A DNA stretch of 64,000 bases from Phascolarctos cinereus. Taxonomy: Eukaryota; Chordata; Mammalia; Diprotodontia; Phascolarctidae. This document shows, in pieces, positions 33,726-46,492 of this stretch; within the stretch, counting starts at the first letter, position 1, and the number at the start of each line of letters is the position of its first letter. The notes under the pieces are model-generated. The model was given only the letters and a program-made list of their open reading frames with translations. It made no database searches and had not been told where the DNA came from. The DNA lies in the NCBI RefSeq assembly GCF_002099425.1, contig NW_018343982.1, forward strand, positions 9,149,501-9,213,500, read 5' to 3'. A program made the translations under genes and the position numbers.

Positions 33726-33899
33726 TTTACTTTTTTATTCTAATGAATCATCTCTTTAGTCACTAGGAGGACAGTCTTCTGGTGTTTCTCCAAGCTTAGC
33801 TTGGCTGGTGCTTGTATGATAGAAATAGAATTCATCAGCAGCTCCTGCTCCCACATTGCCCTTGATGACAAGAGTTACTTTTTGGAACAGAAAGAACCC

Positions 33900-34090
33900 T
33901 TAGAATAACAGAATCACAGAATCATTGGCCATCTACTCTGTACTATACCTGAAAGTAATCCCCACAATTATATATACTCAGTAAATGGTCATCCATTTAA
34001 AAGGAGAGCTTACCACTTCTTAAGGCTAGTTATCATTTTGACATTAAAATGAAGAACATAGCTTGCAATCCAAATCTAGATTTATATTTG
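33900..34090 (-). mobile_element. L3/CR1 LINE 3' end, antisense
   Basis: AGAATAACAGAATCACAGAA is the repeated CR1-type terminus in antisense. Next come CTATACCTGAAAGTAATCCC and TGGTCATCCATTTAAAAGG in the order of the L3 end. Confidence 0.62.
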
Positions 34091-34144
34091 AGAGTTGGAA
34101 ATACTCTCCAAGACCAGATAATATTTACATAAACTCTTTTTCTT

Positions 34145-34455
34145 CTGTAGTGAATAAAGCTCTGAATCTCAAGTCAGGAAGACCTGGGTTTAAATCTAGC
34201 CTTTAGACCCTTATTGCTGTGTGGCCCAAGGCAAATCCCTTCAACTTTTTGAGCCATAATTTCCTCATCTATAACATTTACCTTGGACTATTGTTATGAG
34301 GATAAATGATTCTGTTTATATATATGTGTGTGGATATATGTACATATGTGTTTGTGTGTTTGTATATATGCATGTATATACACACACATTTATATCCCTT
34401 TGCAAACCTAAAAGTGCAACAAACAGTGTTGTTACTATTATTGTTATAGTTGCTG
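34145..34455 (+). mobile_element. marsupial tRNA SINE with internal (TATG)n growth
   Basis: CAGGAAGACCTGGGTTTAAA, GAGCCATAATTTCCTCATCT. A TATG/TGTG repeat at 34315-34390 separates the tail CCCTTTGCAAACCTAAAAGT. Confidence 0.62.
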
Positions 34456-34459
34456 CCTT

Positions 34460-37400
34460 TGCTGGTGTTATTATTATTACCAATTAATGAGTTTTACGTG
34501 TTTGATTATATCTCGAATGACCTCTTTCCATCTCACTCATCTCTTGATAGCATACTTAGAAGTGACTGGTGATTGTCTCTGTATTTGTTTAGGTTTAGCT
34601 GATAATAATTCCTAAATATTACATTTTACCATATCCATAGTCACCAGGTACATGACTGATAGTATTTATCCCTTACAGATATAATAAGAGTCTTCAAATA
34701 ATTCATTTGAATAATGTGTAGTTGCCAAGGAGGTGCTCTCCGTAATTTCTTTGGCAAAAATCATCCTTTTATGTCAGGAAAATAGTCCATCTAAATAAAT
34801 TCCATTGAGATAAATTTTAATAATCATCCCTTCCCCTCCTTGAAGTAGCCTTCTTGGAGTGATGTACCTGAAAGTTCTGTTCTGATTATTTTTTTGGGGA
34901 GGAGAAGAGGGTGGCAGAGGCTTACTAATTTGAAGGGCTATTGCCAAATTTGTTTAGCCTCCCAGATTATGTTCCTTGAAGAATGGTAAAGTGCATGTGG
35001 CATTCCTGGACAAAGCCTTTCATATATTTAAGAAAACTCTTAAAGTCTCTTGGGGAGAAGCGTGGGAGAGTGAGATGAAAGGCTTTCTCTGGGCATGCTA
35101 TGTGGCATGTACTTTTCTTTAAGGTAATTTTTGGAGACTACAAAGGATCAGAGCATAAATCCATTTACTTTTCACTTGGTGGTCTTTAATTCCTTTGTTG
35201 GACTTCTTTAATCATGCCCATTCATTTAGGCAGCACTCCCTCCTAGCTTCCATTCTTAGGGTGTTTTCTCCTAAGGTGATACATCCTGGTGAGTTAGAGG
35301 TCACAGCACCTGGGCATCCCCACCCAGCTTCAGCAATGGAGCGCTATGAGGGAGGAAAGGAATTTTGCACCCCCTGTGTTTGCTTTTTGGTCTAAGAGCC
35401 TTCTGGAAGGGTTACCACAGGGTTCTAGGACTTGGTAGGGTGATAGGTGAGGCCATTCCATATTTCCTTTGTGCCTAGAACCCTGATTCTTAGGCTTCAT
35501 ACCTTCACATTTCTGAGTAAAAGAATCAAGTACCTGAAGGAACTTTTTATGCTTTCTTAATTTAGATTCTAGTAATTACATATTTGTGATAATTTGGGCA
35601 AAGACTGAGCTGAAGCATTGAAGCATACCTTTGCTCAGTGATAGAAAAATGTGCTAAATAATTGGGGAGCACAAGGATGAGTTCAGGGGTCATGCTTAAC
35701 CTACTTAAGAGGACAGATTGCTTTCAGGTATCCTAGGAATATTTAATTTGCATACAAACACTTGATAGGCTGATTCCAAATTTCTTATCTATTGGTATCT
35801 TCATTGTCCATCCCCTTCCACTGAGACTCTCTGCCAGCCTACTGTACTTGGTTAGATTTGCATGTCTTGTTTCTTTTTAAAAGAAATAAATACTTCCACA
35901 GAACAAAGCATGGATTTTTCTACGATTTGGACTGGCTTCTATCTTTTTAATTTGTGGAAGGTAGTCAGAGTTAGCAGAATGGAATTGCTTGTCTGGCTGA
36001 CCATCAGCCGTAGCTGGGTTTTCATAGTTGACTTTTCTATGGGGTTTTGAAGGAAAAACCATGTAGACCTTAAGTTTTTCACTTGGAAATATTTACCTAG
36101 TTACCTTGAAAAATGTTTCCTGTGCCCAAAGGAATATGAATTTCCAGCAGGGAAGATAGATGGGGGGCTCCTACATTTTTCTTCTGGGCACCCCTTCAAA
36201 CAGATCTCAAGGCCCAAGGCTTCTTTTTAAATCTGGGTAAACAAGGGTACTATTTTGTGCTTACCTCAAAGCTTTTATCCAGGGATCAAAAAAAAGTGTG
36301 CTGCTTGCAAGTATTTGCCACTTGTAATTACTATTGCATTTTACTGAGATGGGAAACTGAGTCACAACAAGAGGTTCCAGTTCCCTGTTGAATTCCCAGA
36401 GTATGTGGAAATCAGGAAAAAAAAATCAACCCAGATACAAGCAGGGCCCTGCCTACTCCTGGATCCCTTCTTCACCTGAAAGGAAGAAAGGCTTGGGGCG
36501 GATAAATAGATGATGTTCTGGGTAGGTTTTGAAATCTTCGGCGTTTTAAAATTCTGAAATTTTAGCTGGTCTAACCCCATTAGAGTACCTTTTCCTTGCC
36601 TGTCTCACCCTCGATTCTGCAAGGAATAATTAGTTAATGTTTGTAAAGCACTTTGAAACCCTCAGATGAAAGGCAGTGGAGAAGTGCAAAGTATTATTAT
36701 TTATTATTAGTCTAGACAGTAATGGAAAAAATATAAGTCAGTTGGACAGTACTCCCATCTTGCGCCAATTTAATTCATTCTGCTGTTCGTTTTCCCTTCC
36801 GATTCACCCAGGCAGGCTTTCTTTCTCTCCTGTTTTCTTCTTTTTCTTTTTATAAAAAAGCTTTGGGTGTTTTATAATTAATAAGTTATTTTATGTCTAA
36901 ATTGCAGACAGTTAAGGCTAGGAAACAACGGAAGCCAGTGTTTAGAGAATAATAGTCTTATTAACTATTGCTGGAGCAATCATTCACTGCAGTGTTTTGG
37001 GGGAAGGCAAAGAAAGCCCACTTCATTTTACCCTGTAAGAATAAACACAGTATTGGTGTTTTAGGGATACATTTTTTTGGGGTAAAGGTTTTCAGTCCAT
37101 TAGCAGATATAGTCCTCTTACCTATTGTTGAACCTAATGAATGACAAGCAGTATGAATAAGCATCCTGGGAATCTGTATGGACTTGTTAACACCATCCCA
37201 ACCTCCCCTTTACTTTTTGGATTATGTGGGGTAGGGCTGAGTTATATATTTTTGCATCATTCTAGGCTAAGATTTTAGCCATACACAGGGTATAAATATT
37301 TGATTTCTTTCTTCAGTTTCGGTATACTAAGACTGAGCACCCTGGCTGTAGAGTAACCCAGGTTTGTTATTCCTCTCCGCCCCCCCCCCCTTACCTAAAG

Positions 37401-38185
37401 GGCATCTGACTTAGAAACTGAATACATTAACTATTTGTCTTAAAAAAAAAAGGATGGAAAGAACAAGAAAATTGTTGAATGTTAGCTGGCCCATTTTGAA
37501 ATTAAAGTCCAGTTCTTTATTGGCAGATAGCCCTTGCACTCCCAAAGACCCCTACTAATCAGAAACTTTTCCCCATTCACAAACCTCCTGATGCAACCAT
37601 GAATATTTGCTGTTAACTGCTCTAACACACAAGATTATCAGATGTTAGAAGACTGGAGTCTTTGCTTTCTTTCTTGGCTGTTCAGTAAATACACTGGTGT
37701 CTCTAGGATGTGCCCTGAGGCACTGAAACCTGAGGCCTGCCCACATCTTGAGTTTTACTTTCCTGTTTGCAAAGTGCCCCTGGCTAGCAGAGCAGCTGAT
37801 TTTCTTTCTCTACAGCTCCCCCCCCCCTTTAATAAAATCTGTGCTTTTAAAAAAGTTGGAACTAGTAACATTCAAGTCCAATTTTTCTTTTAGGTCAGAA
37901 CTAAATGAAGCCAAAGTTTACTAACAATTGTGCTTGCAAGCTCTCAAGCTCTCTTCTGCTTATAGAGGATTTTAGAAGTGGTAGTTAGCAACCCCTTTGC
38001 TTTCCAGTCCAGTAACCCTTTTATGCTCCTAAATAGCAAGAAGCCCATAGAGGTGTAGGGGTTAAACCAGGGTCACCTGGGCAGTAAGAGGTAGGTAGAG
38101 TTGGGATTGATGAGAAAACAGGTCTTCTGAGCTACCATTTCTCCTTAAGGGAGCTGAACTTCTTCATTAAGGGTGCCATGGTTTC
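34460..38185. other. repeat-poor stretch of 3.7 kb
   Basis: The longest stretch without a recognised SINE or LINE. At 35520-35780 there is ATTTGCAT (POU octamer). At 36630-36710 TGTAAAGCACTTTGAAACCC resembles an ancient amniote repeat tail. At 36720-36960 the sequence is unique. Short poly-C tracts lie near 37380 and 37818. Confidence 0.5.
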
Positions 38186-38189
38186 CTTT

Positions 38190-38370
38190 ACAGTTTATGT
38201 TACTATGTACAAAGCATATAGTGCTTTATATTTCTTACGTGTATCCTTCCAGTATATCTCCTTGATTGTCACAGCCATGAAGGCTAATTGAATTAATAAA
38301 CAATCTTGTGAGGTTGGCAGGGTGGATATTATTTCTCCAGTTTTATAGAAAAAGAAACTGAAGGATTATT
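38190..38370 (-). mobile_element. MIR-type SINE
   Basis: CTTGTGAGGTTGGCAGGGTG, CCAGTTTTATAGAAAAAGAA. Confidence 0.6.
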
Positions 38371-38469
38371 ATTTATAAGTTTTGTGAGATTAGCGCCCAT
38401 GCCTTATTTAATCTTTTCACCTTTCCCAGAATTTGGCACAATGCTCTTCCCATTTTTAATGTATATTTA

Positions 38470-38640
38470 ATTGATGCTTTTAAAAAATACAGCTATTACT
38501 TCTGAGTAACAACCCTCCCTACAGGAACTCCCACCCAAAACCCTTAAAACAAAGATGTCAGGCAAGATAAACAAACACATACATCAATGACCAAATCTAA
38601 TAATTTAGGCCTCATTCTGTACCTGTAATCTACCACCTTC
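38470..38640. mobile_element. marsupial interspersed repeat, family not identified
   Basis: AACAACCCTCCCTACAGGAA, AGATAAACAAACACATACAT and CCTCATTCTGTACCTGTAAT resemble the 5' half of the repeat type at 14330. Confidence 0.35.
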
Positions 38641-39125
38641 CACTTGCCCTCCAGGAAGTACCCTACTCAGGCAGCCACAGCAGAGTTCCCTAAAACAGCA
38701 GGGAAGAGAATCTCTACACCCCTATAGTTCTATGCTCTTTCTCTACCTTTGATGATACAATTTCTGCCGATTGGGAAGTATATTGAAATACACTCATGAC
38801 TTTGGGACATTGTACTGTGGTGTGTACATGCTCTTCTTAGCCACATCTTTCCTGGCCTTTGGTCTTGCATGATGCAAGGAAAAGCAGCACAGCTGGGTAC
38901 CACTCCTCCATTCCCACAACAAGTTGGTTACGCAGTCTTATCATCTGTCAGAAGCAAAGCACAGTGAAAAAGACCAGGCTCTGTTTGCAAGGTCCCCGAC
39001 TCCCTTGATCTGTACTTGGTACCTTGTGTTAGTATCTAACTGATTTTGCACTTGCTGTCAAAGAAGATATACTGCAAAGACTTAAGTCCCCAGTGTGAAG
39101 AATCACCTTATTTCCCCTCGGAAGA
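38640..39125. other. unique intron sequence
   Basis: CCTTTGATG lies at 38746-38754. Otherwise nothing recognised. Confidence 0.45.
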
Positions 39126-39126
39126 T

Positions 39127-39305
39127 CGTAGAATCACAGAATCTTAGGACTGAAAGGAAAAGTTAAGAACCGCCAGTCTGCCAGTCTTCATTTTCCTTAC
39201 TTTGTGGACTGAAGTCCGGAGACAGGCAGTGACTTACTCAGGATCACATGCACATCGGTTGTAGAGTTCAGACTGACCACTGGTTCAAGATTCTTTCACT
39301 TTACT
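39127..39305 (-). mobile_element. MIR3-type SINE
   Basis: AGAATCACAGAATCTTAGGA, ACAGGCAGTGACTTACTCAG. Confidence 0.7.
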
Positions 39306-39357
39306 ATGATGTTTTACAGAAGTAGGTTCATAATTAGGATAAGTCCACATTTTTATG

Positions 39358-39597
39358 ATGTTGTTGTTCAGTCATCTTTCAGTTGTGTCCATCTCTTCTT
39401 GACCCCATTTGGAGTTTTCTTGGCAAAGATACTGGAGTGGTTTGCCTTTCTTTCTCCAGCTCATTTTACAGATGAGGAAACTGAGACAAATGGGGTTTAG
39501 TGACTTGCCCAGAATCCCAATGCTAATAAGTATCCGAGGCTGAACTTGAACTCAGGTCCTTCTGACTCCAGGCCCGGTATCTCTGTCCACTGATGCT
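39358..39597 (-). mobile_element. RTE-tailed tRNA SINE
   Basis: The tail words GACCCCATTTGGAGTTTTCT and TACTGGAGTGGTTTGCC are present on the left. The tRNA-like head on the right contains AACTCAGGTCCTTCTGACTC. Confidence 0.8.
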
Positions 39598-39624
39598 TTA
39601 TGGTTAAAACAATTTACAGTGTAG

Positions 39625-39775
39625 GATCATTGCATTCAGAAATGGAGGAAACCTTAGAGGTCATTTTGCAGATGAAGAAACTGAAGTCCAGAAGAATGAC
39701 TTGCCCCCAGGTAAGTGGCAAAGTTGTAATTCAAACCCAACTCCTCTAACTGCCAATCCAGCCCTTCTTCCCCTG
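39625..39775 (-). mobile_element. MIR3-type SINE
   Basis: GGAAACCTTAGAGGTCATTT, GATGAAGAAACTGAAGTCCA. Confidence 0.7.
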
Positions 39776-39789
39776 TGCTTTTTATCTGA

Positions 39790-39965
39790 CTTTTCCAGTA
39801 ATCCTGTGTAACGTAGCCATTATAACTCACATTTTACAGATGAAGAAACTGAGGCAAAGAGGTAGTTAGTAATCCTTGGGAACATATAGCTAAGAAGTAA
39901 TAGAACTAGGACTCGATCCCCTATGTCTCCTGACACTAAAGTCAAGGCTCTTTACGTAGTAGCAT
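39790..39965 (-). mobile_element. MIR-type SINE
   Basis: ACTCACATTTTACAGATGAA, GAAACTGAGGCAAAGAGGTA. Confidence 0.7.
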
Positions 39966-40014
39966 CCATCTGGAAGGCATGTTTCATTGTTAAGAGAAAC
40001 TAACATCTCAAAAG

Positions 40015-40260
40015 CTTGTGTATAAGTGGACAAGGTGTGGTAAATGGTCCAGGACAGACGCAAAGTGGTGCATCTGCTCTGTTTGATCAAAGGGCTGACC
40101 TCTCTGCAAACTATAATTTACCAGCTGATTTTTTGCAACCACCCTTTAAATGTCAACATACCGGATACTCCCATTTCCCCCTTTTATGTTCTGCCTAGGT
40201 TGCCATTGCCAGTTTATTTAATATGTAGATTCTCATTGATCTAGCTCTCTGGTGGAATGG
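40015..40260. promoter_or_regulatory. candidate conserved non-coding element with TCF site
   Basis: Unique block right after a cluster of SINEs. It holds GTTTGATCAAAGGGCTGACC, in which GATCAAAGG (40085-40093) is a consensus TCF/LEF site. Confidence 0.32.
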
Positions 40261-41105
40261 TAAACTTGTCTATGCATATCTCCTGGACTTCTGAGTGGAT
40301 TTTGATGCCTCATCTAACCACTGCCCCTTAGATAAAAATAAACCATTGCCTTGTTGGTCAAGCAGTTTAAACTCTTGCACTAAATTTAGGAAGGAGGATA
40401 GCATTCAAACTATTTAAAGAATTTACAAGCTCAGTATTCCTCTGGTCACTTCTTTTTTTCAACCTTTGGGTTAGTGATGTTCTCAAATGTCACCATGAAG
40501 CTCTGTAAAGCAAGGGTTGACTTGTTACAAGTGGGCATTCTTAAAAGTGATAGTGGTAAAAGTCTTCATCCCTGGTGGTGGTGGGGTTAAAAATGAAAAA
40601 AAAAAAGGACCGTTTGAGAAACCTTTTTATAATGATGATCCTCCTGGGCATGGAGTAAGGTAGGAGGTGGTTCTATTCACACCCTTCCATTTGGAAGGGT
40701 GTTGGTGGCAAAGGCTCTGAATAGAAGAAGGTAGGTACATTCCCTGTTTTGAGAGCCACTAGGCCTAGTTGATAGGGAAGGCTTCCCTCCCTTTCTGTAT
40801 ACATGTGAGGGAACTTCCAAGTTCCATTATGTGACCGCAAAGTGGGGAGGGAATCTGTATTTTGGAACAAATCCCTAAACTTTCAATATTCATTTTACCT
40901 CTGGCAACAAAATAGCTGACAACAGAATGCATCTTCAATAGCACTAAGCCTCTGTAATAGTGGCGTTGCTGTCATGTTCCTAGTAGCAACAAATTAATCT
41001 GAAGAGTAGAAACAACTGTGTTCTGCCAAGTATATGTGGAGAGTGTGTGTATATGTATATATACATATATACATATATCTATATCTATATCTGTATCTAT
41101 ATCTA

Positions 41106-41156
<51 letters not shown>

Positions 41157-42625
41157 GGAGAGAGAGAGAAGATAGATACACTTCCTTTCTAATTTAGTTA
41201 TTTCACAGACTGGCTAGTCTGGCTCTCTGTTCTCAGAGTATCTGGTGTACAGGAGCAAACCTCACTTGGCTTTTAGTCTGATCTGGCCTTAAGCAACTTT
41301 TGCCAAATAGTTCCCAAGTTGCCAGCCCCTTTTCTTCTAACTTGACGGTGAACAGTAGCCTGGGACCTAGAAATTCCTGGGCATCTTTTTTCTTCCAATT
41401 GCCTTAGACCTCTGTACCTGGCTTTAAAGTGGCTAAGTGTGTGGATTTTTCTTTAGATTACCGCCTCACTCTAGTTATATAAAAGATATGATACTCCTTG
41501 GAAATGCAATGGTCTGTTTATTTCAGAAAGTATTTTTTTAATTTCCATATTTGCTGTAAATCAGATTATCTTTTCAGAATGATAATTTCAGTTGCTTTCT
41601 GGGCATTCATGAACCACTACTAGAAGAAACACTGCTAGGTTTAAATCAATCAGTTTCTTCAGTTTCATTTCATAGGGTTCATCTGAGGGCGGTAAATGGG
41701 GAGCAGAAGGCATGAATCATAGTTCTGTTGGGGTTACAGTCATTTAGAGGATCTATTGGAGCTGGAGGGCCAGTTGGCCTGATTGATGAGAGAGCTTATA
41801 GCCAATGCTGCATTTGGGCCTGGGTGCATCTGGAAGGAAACCCAATACCCTCTCTTCAAACCTTGAACCAGAATGTTCAGGGAATTGGGGGAGGAAGGAG
41901 TAGATTAATGGAATTTTCTAGTTAACTGATGCTTAGCCATAAAACTCTTTTTTGGTTTGACCTATGATTTTTGGAAATCTTCCTTCTGTGCCCACTATTT
42001 TCTTTTTTATTGAAAATCATTCTTCTCTCCTTGTTTGATAGGGTTCAGATAGAAACAATCTTGGGACAAGCTGATACCTTGCTATTCTTCTTTTATATTT
42101 AATGTTCAGTGGACTGTTGCACACATGGATACAATAACTACTTTTTATAGTTGAATAAAACTGTTAGGCTCTGTAGGCTCCCCTGAAAGCGTCCTTGATA
42201 CCGTTCCAGTAGCAGACAAGACAGAGCTACAGGGATAATATGTTTCCACATGCTGGAGACCTAGAAGAGGTTTAAAAAAAAATCTGGTGGGAACATACTG
42301 TAGCAGTGAGAGGGGCCAAGGGGCTATTTGATTCAACAAATACCTGCCGATCTAGTTACTAGTACTTATGTGCTCAGACATTGTGAGTATTTGGTGTAGT
42401 GACATGTTCTAAAAGATTGTTTGGCAGTGTTTTTGGATCATTATTCTCCTTCTTCTCCTGGTTTAGTTGTTGGGAGTTATAAAGAAATGGTCCTGGGACA
42501 AGCTCTAATTCTGTGACTCTTGGGTGTTTAATGGGTAGCATACTAAACTTTTGCTGGTGGATAACTGAACTAACTGAGCACAGGTGCTGAGGTGGAAGCC
42601 ATTCCTCAGGGCCTCGTTAGTCTAT
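40260..42625. other. repeat-poor stretch
   Basis: Only the TATC microsatellite is recognised. 41460-41720 is AT-rich unique sequence that could be constrained. Confidence 0.5.
41050..41156 (+). repeat. (TATA)/(TATC)n microsatellite
   Basis: TATACATA units pass into a run of about 13 TATC units. Confidence 0.95.
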
Positions 42626-42627
42626 AA

Positions 42628-42792
42628 CTAATTGTTGCTGTTGTTTAGTCGTGTCTGACTCTCGTTGACCCCATTTGGGGTTTTTCTTGGCAAAGATATT
42701 GGGGTGGTTTGCTGCTTCCTTTTCCAGCTCTTTTTACAGATGAAGAAACTGAGGCAAACAGGGTCAAGTGATTTGCCCAGGCTCACACAACT
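42628..42792 (-). mobile_element. RTE-tailed SINE, head missing
   Basis: TTGTTTAGTCGTGTCTGACT and GACCCCATTTGGGGTTTTTC mark the tail. The copy stops after GGCTCACACAACTG, so it is 5' truncated and runs straight into an L2 end. Confidence 0.78.
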
Positions 42793-42794
42793 GT

Positions 42795-42882
42795 ATTTTG
42801 CCTGTTTTTCTTTTATCCCCAGAACTTAGCACAGTGCCTGGCACATAGTAGGCACTTAATAAGTGTTTATTCATTGACTTTT
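42795..42882 (+). mobile_element. L2 LINE 3' terminus
   Basis: CCCAGAACTTAGCACAGTGC then TGGCACATAGTAGGCACTTA, a well-kept end. Confidence 0.82.
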
Positions 42883-43289
42883 TCCATAAATCACATATAT
42901 GGGACTTCAGTCTTCCTAAATTCCTTTGTTAATTCAGGAGGTTGGGGAAGGGGTAGGAGGCCTCAGTGTTGACTATCCCATCCATAGTCTTCATTCTGTA
43001 GAAATAGGTGGTGCTGGAGTATAGGAATTGGGGCAAATGAGGAATGGGATTTTGTGGGGGGAAGAATTGACCTCTGAGGATGATTTCTGGGCCATGAGAG
43101 AGGAATTAAAAGGAATAATCTCAAAGGAGATACTCAATGAACTTCATGAACTCTTTTTTTGGTGGTGGGGGGTTAAACCCTTCAGTTCTTGGCTCTTAGA
43201 GGGAGGTTTGGCTCCCCACACACATACATGCAGAAAGACCTATAAGATTTCAGTTAGAATAGATAAAAACGCTTCCTCAAAGTAACTAC

Positions 43290-43452
43290 TAGCACCATTC
43301 AAAGCAAACTAGCCCTGAAATCTGAGGACCTGGTGAGTTCAAATCCCACTTCCAGATCACACTTACTGCGTGGCTTCAGCTAAGATACATAACCTCTCTG
43401 GGCCACTTGGGCTAGGGAGCTTCTTTCCAGCTCTAGGTCTGTGATTTTATTG
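43290..43452 (+). mobile_element. MIR3-type SINE
   Basis: GTGAGTTCAAATCCCACTTC, CATAACCTCTCTGGGCCACT. Confidence 0.6.
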
Positions 43453-43899
43453 CATATATCACTGTCCCCAACACTTGAAACATCATTCCTTTGGATTCCA
43501 CTAATTTAGAAATTTGTGATCCTTCTAACTGGGAGCTGGGGAAGGTTACTTAGGGAAACCCTTCTTCCTAGAGTAAAAAGATTAGAAGGGAATTATTTGG
43601 AATATTCAGAGAATTAACTGCAATCAGGCTACATTAGCATACAGACAATGGATGCTACTTACAAATCATTCTCATCTGTTCACTTTATTAGGGGCCCGAA
43701 GGATTTCTATTTGGCCTAAATTTTCCTTGGTGGAGGTTTGAGTTGCTGTTAAGTATTTGAAAGTGAAAGAACTCTAATCCTTAAAAATGAACAAAATATG
43801 TTGTCAGAGGTAGGAGGGTGGGAAGGGGGGGGTAAACATCTTTACCTTTCTAAATGAAAGCATGGGGGGGGAGACCAAATATGCAACTATCTTTTTATC

Positions 43900-43965
43900 C
43901 ATTTTTCATCTCCCCCGCAGTGCCTAATGACTAGGTACTCAATAAATATTGACTGAATTGAATAG
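43900..43965 (+). mobile_element. L2 LINE 3' terminus
   Basis: GTACTCAATAAATATTGACT and a GAATTGAAT end. Short. Confidence 0.6.
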
Positions 43966-44489
43966 TTCCCAAGCCTTTCTCACTAGTTTAGTCTGGCCTG
44001 TCCTCCAGTTAATCTAAATTAGTGAAGTTTTACTGTATTGGGGGACATTCTCACCCAGTCCTCCACTCTTTCTTTCACTCACTTGCTGCTGGAGGGTTGC
44101 AGGGGTGGGGGAGAGAAAGGGGAGGTGGGATCAGCAAAACAGGTGTTTCATCTGCACTTGACTGAAAGATTCCAACCTGATCTGTAGAGACAGCAATCTC
44201 ACCCTTACCTCCCAGCTTCTCTCTTTCTTCATCCCTCCTCTCCTCTCCCGTTTCTTTATGGGTTCAGTCAGTGTCTGGACCCCACAGGCTCCAACTCCTT
44301 GTATTAAACACCCTCTTCTTCATTTTCGGTTGCTCTTGAAAACCCAAAGCATTGAAACTGTGAAGCACTTGGAAATCCCTGTGTGGCTCCAGCTGAGAAC
44401 ATAGGCTGACTTAGTAGCTGGGGCAGAGTGGGATGGCAAATAAGGATCTAGCCTGGGAAACTTGTTGTGAGTAGTGCAGACCTATAGAG

Positions 44490-44514
44490 GAGAGAGGGAG
44501 GGAGGGAGGGAGGA
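44490..44514 (+). repeat. (GGGA)n microsatellite
   Basis: Five to six GGGA units. An A/C-rich tract lies at 44625-44690. Confidence 0.85.
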
Positions 44515-46492
44515 AGCAGCCAAACTTCATTCTGCTGAAATTGATTTTCCTGTCCATATGACATACTAATGAGCTAAGTGGTTAGCTCTAAATCGTTACT
44601 GCTACTTCCCAAGCTAAGTTCTTTAACCAAAAAACAAAAACAAAAAAACCCCCCAAAACAAAAAAGCCCCCCAAAACAACCAAACCCACAGAAAACAGTA
44701 CAAGTCAGTTAAGTGTGGCATGGTTGGGGGTCCCTTGTAGGAGAGTGGTATATGTAGATTGTTTTAAATTGACTAATTCCACTTTTCAGGGTTTCTCAAA
44801 AATTATTTTTGTGAATTCATTTTATTTTATCATCTAAGGAGCCCAAAGTGTGTGTTTGGAAAGAAATTTCATTTCATATATGAATTGTAATAAGGTCTCT
44901 GTTTAGTGGTTTAGGAGATTTTAAGAAGCTTTTCCAAAACAAACAAAAGTCCTAACCCTTTAATATACTGAGGTGCATTAGTGATACTGTATAGACTCAG
45001 CATTTCTTTGAGGAGGAAGTTAAAATAAAGTCAATAATCTTGTCTATCTAAATCGCCAGCTTTAATCCTAAATAATCAATCATTGCTATAGTTGGTATAT
45101 CCTATAGTATATATAGAATTGGGGGGAGGGGCAGGGAATCCATGTTTGAAGGCCAAAGGTTATTTTGGTAGAGAAGCTTCAAGTTTGACAAAGAATTTCC
45201 TCCCCCAAATGAAATTCTCATACTTTAAATAGCTCTTAGCAGTTTATTAAAAGATTTTCCTATTTTATGAACTGGTGCTTCCTAACTGTTGGTAGCCATA
45301 TTTGCTACTGGTTTCCTTCTCTCCCTTCTTCCGTCTTCTCTCTTTACTTTCTGATAAAGTCATAAGGTGACTGTAGGGTTCCTTGTGGTGGTCCCACATC
45401 TCGTGCTCAGAGGATTTATTTTGTGTTGCAATTCTCTCAGTTTCTTTGTGGCATTCCTCTCCTCCCATGTTACCCCTCGGGGACATGATGAGGGGCTCTG
45501 GGGTGTGGACTTCCCTTGAGTGATTTGGATTAGGCATGTGTAGTCTGCTGTCAAATAACAAGTGTGTAGAGATAGTTAACTATTGTGTGAGGATTCTGGG
45601 GACGGAAAGCCTTCATCTTTTACTTTTCTAATGGACAATTGAGACATTCAGCTTAGATTTGAAAGGAAAATGGGCCAGAGTGGTCTAGCTGGCCTCCCAG
45701 ACTAAAGCTGGAGAAAGAAACAAATAGAGAAAAGGATTACTGATAGAGGAAACAACTGGTCCCTGAATCCTGGGAGAGAATGTTTATTTCCCTGCTCTCT
45801 AGGAGGGATTTGGAAAGAGCCGTAATCCTGGGTTAGGAGTAATTTGTTACAGCAAGATGATACTTGAGTGGCAGGAGGATTCTGGCTGAGGTAGCAGGAC
45901 TTTTGTTCAGGGGGGTCGTGGGGCTTCCAGAAGGTCAGCCTCCCATAAATCTTCACCCGAGCTTGGGTGTTTGTTCCTCCCCAAGCAAAATTAGCCGAAG
46001 GCGCCACTGCCCTTTCTGCTTCCTGGGTGTAGCATTACGAAGGCATCTCTGCATGCTCATCACAGCCAGAATCTTACAGTAAAGAATCTGGAAAGAACAA
46101 CCAGAGTGAGGGGCCTGCAGGCCTCTTTCCAGTCTGACTTAAAAAAAAATAGCCCAATAACAACGGTGCTTGGGCTCTGAGTTGGTTTGGAGACTTCATC
46201 TCATTCCTCCCTAGGAAAAAAAAATCAACCAAAACTACCCAGGATGCATTTTGTTCCTATGGCAATGAGGAACTACGTTAATGAATTTTTATTTGAGTAA
46301 CAAACTTTTCTTATTTTTTATTTTTTTAGAGAGCATGGATATTTGAGAGGTGAGACGAAGATGACAGGGTATAAGGCTTCTCTGGAAAAAAATTTCCATG
46401 TCAAAGAATTCTTGACCCTGGAGGAAAAAAGGGAATTTTTCAAGTTCTTGATTTGTAACAGAAGTTAGACATTTTTTTTTCGTACTGTAGAG

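Larger units (their letters stand above)
43455..46490. other. repeat-poor stretch of 3 kb
   Basis: One short L2 end, a GGGA array and an A/C-rich tract. 45640-46110 is unique with several CpG (GAGCCGTAATCC, GAAGGCGCCACTG). Two overlapping minus frames at 45265-45561 show no recognisable protein. Confidence 0.5.

Noticed and set aside
45265-46007. 98- and 101-codon minus-strand frames
   Set aside because: No homology recognised, no repeat signature, and no splice-site support. Treated as chance frames in unique sequence.
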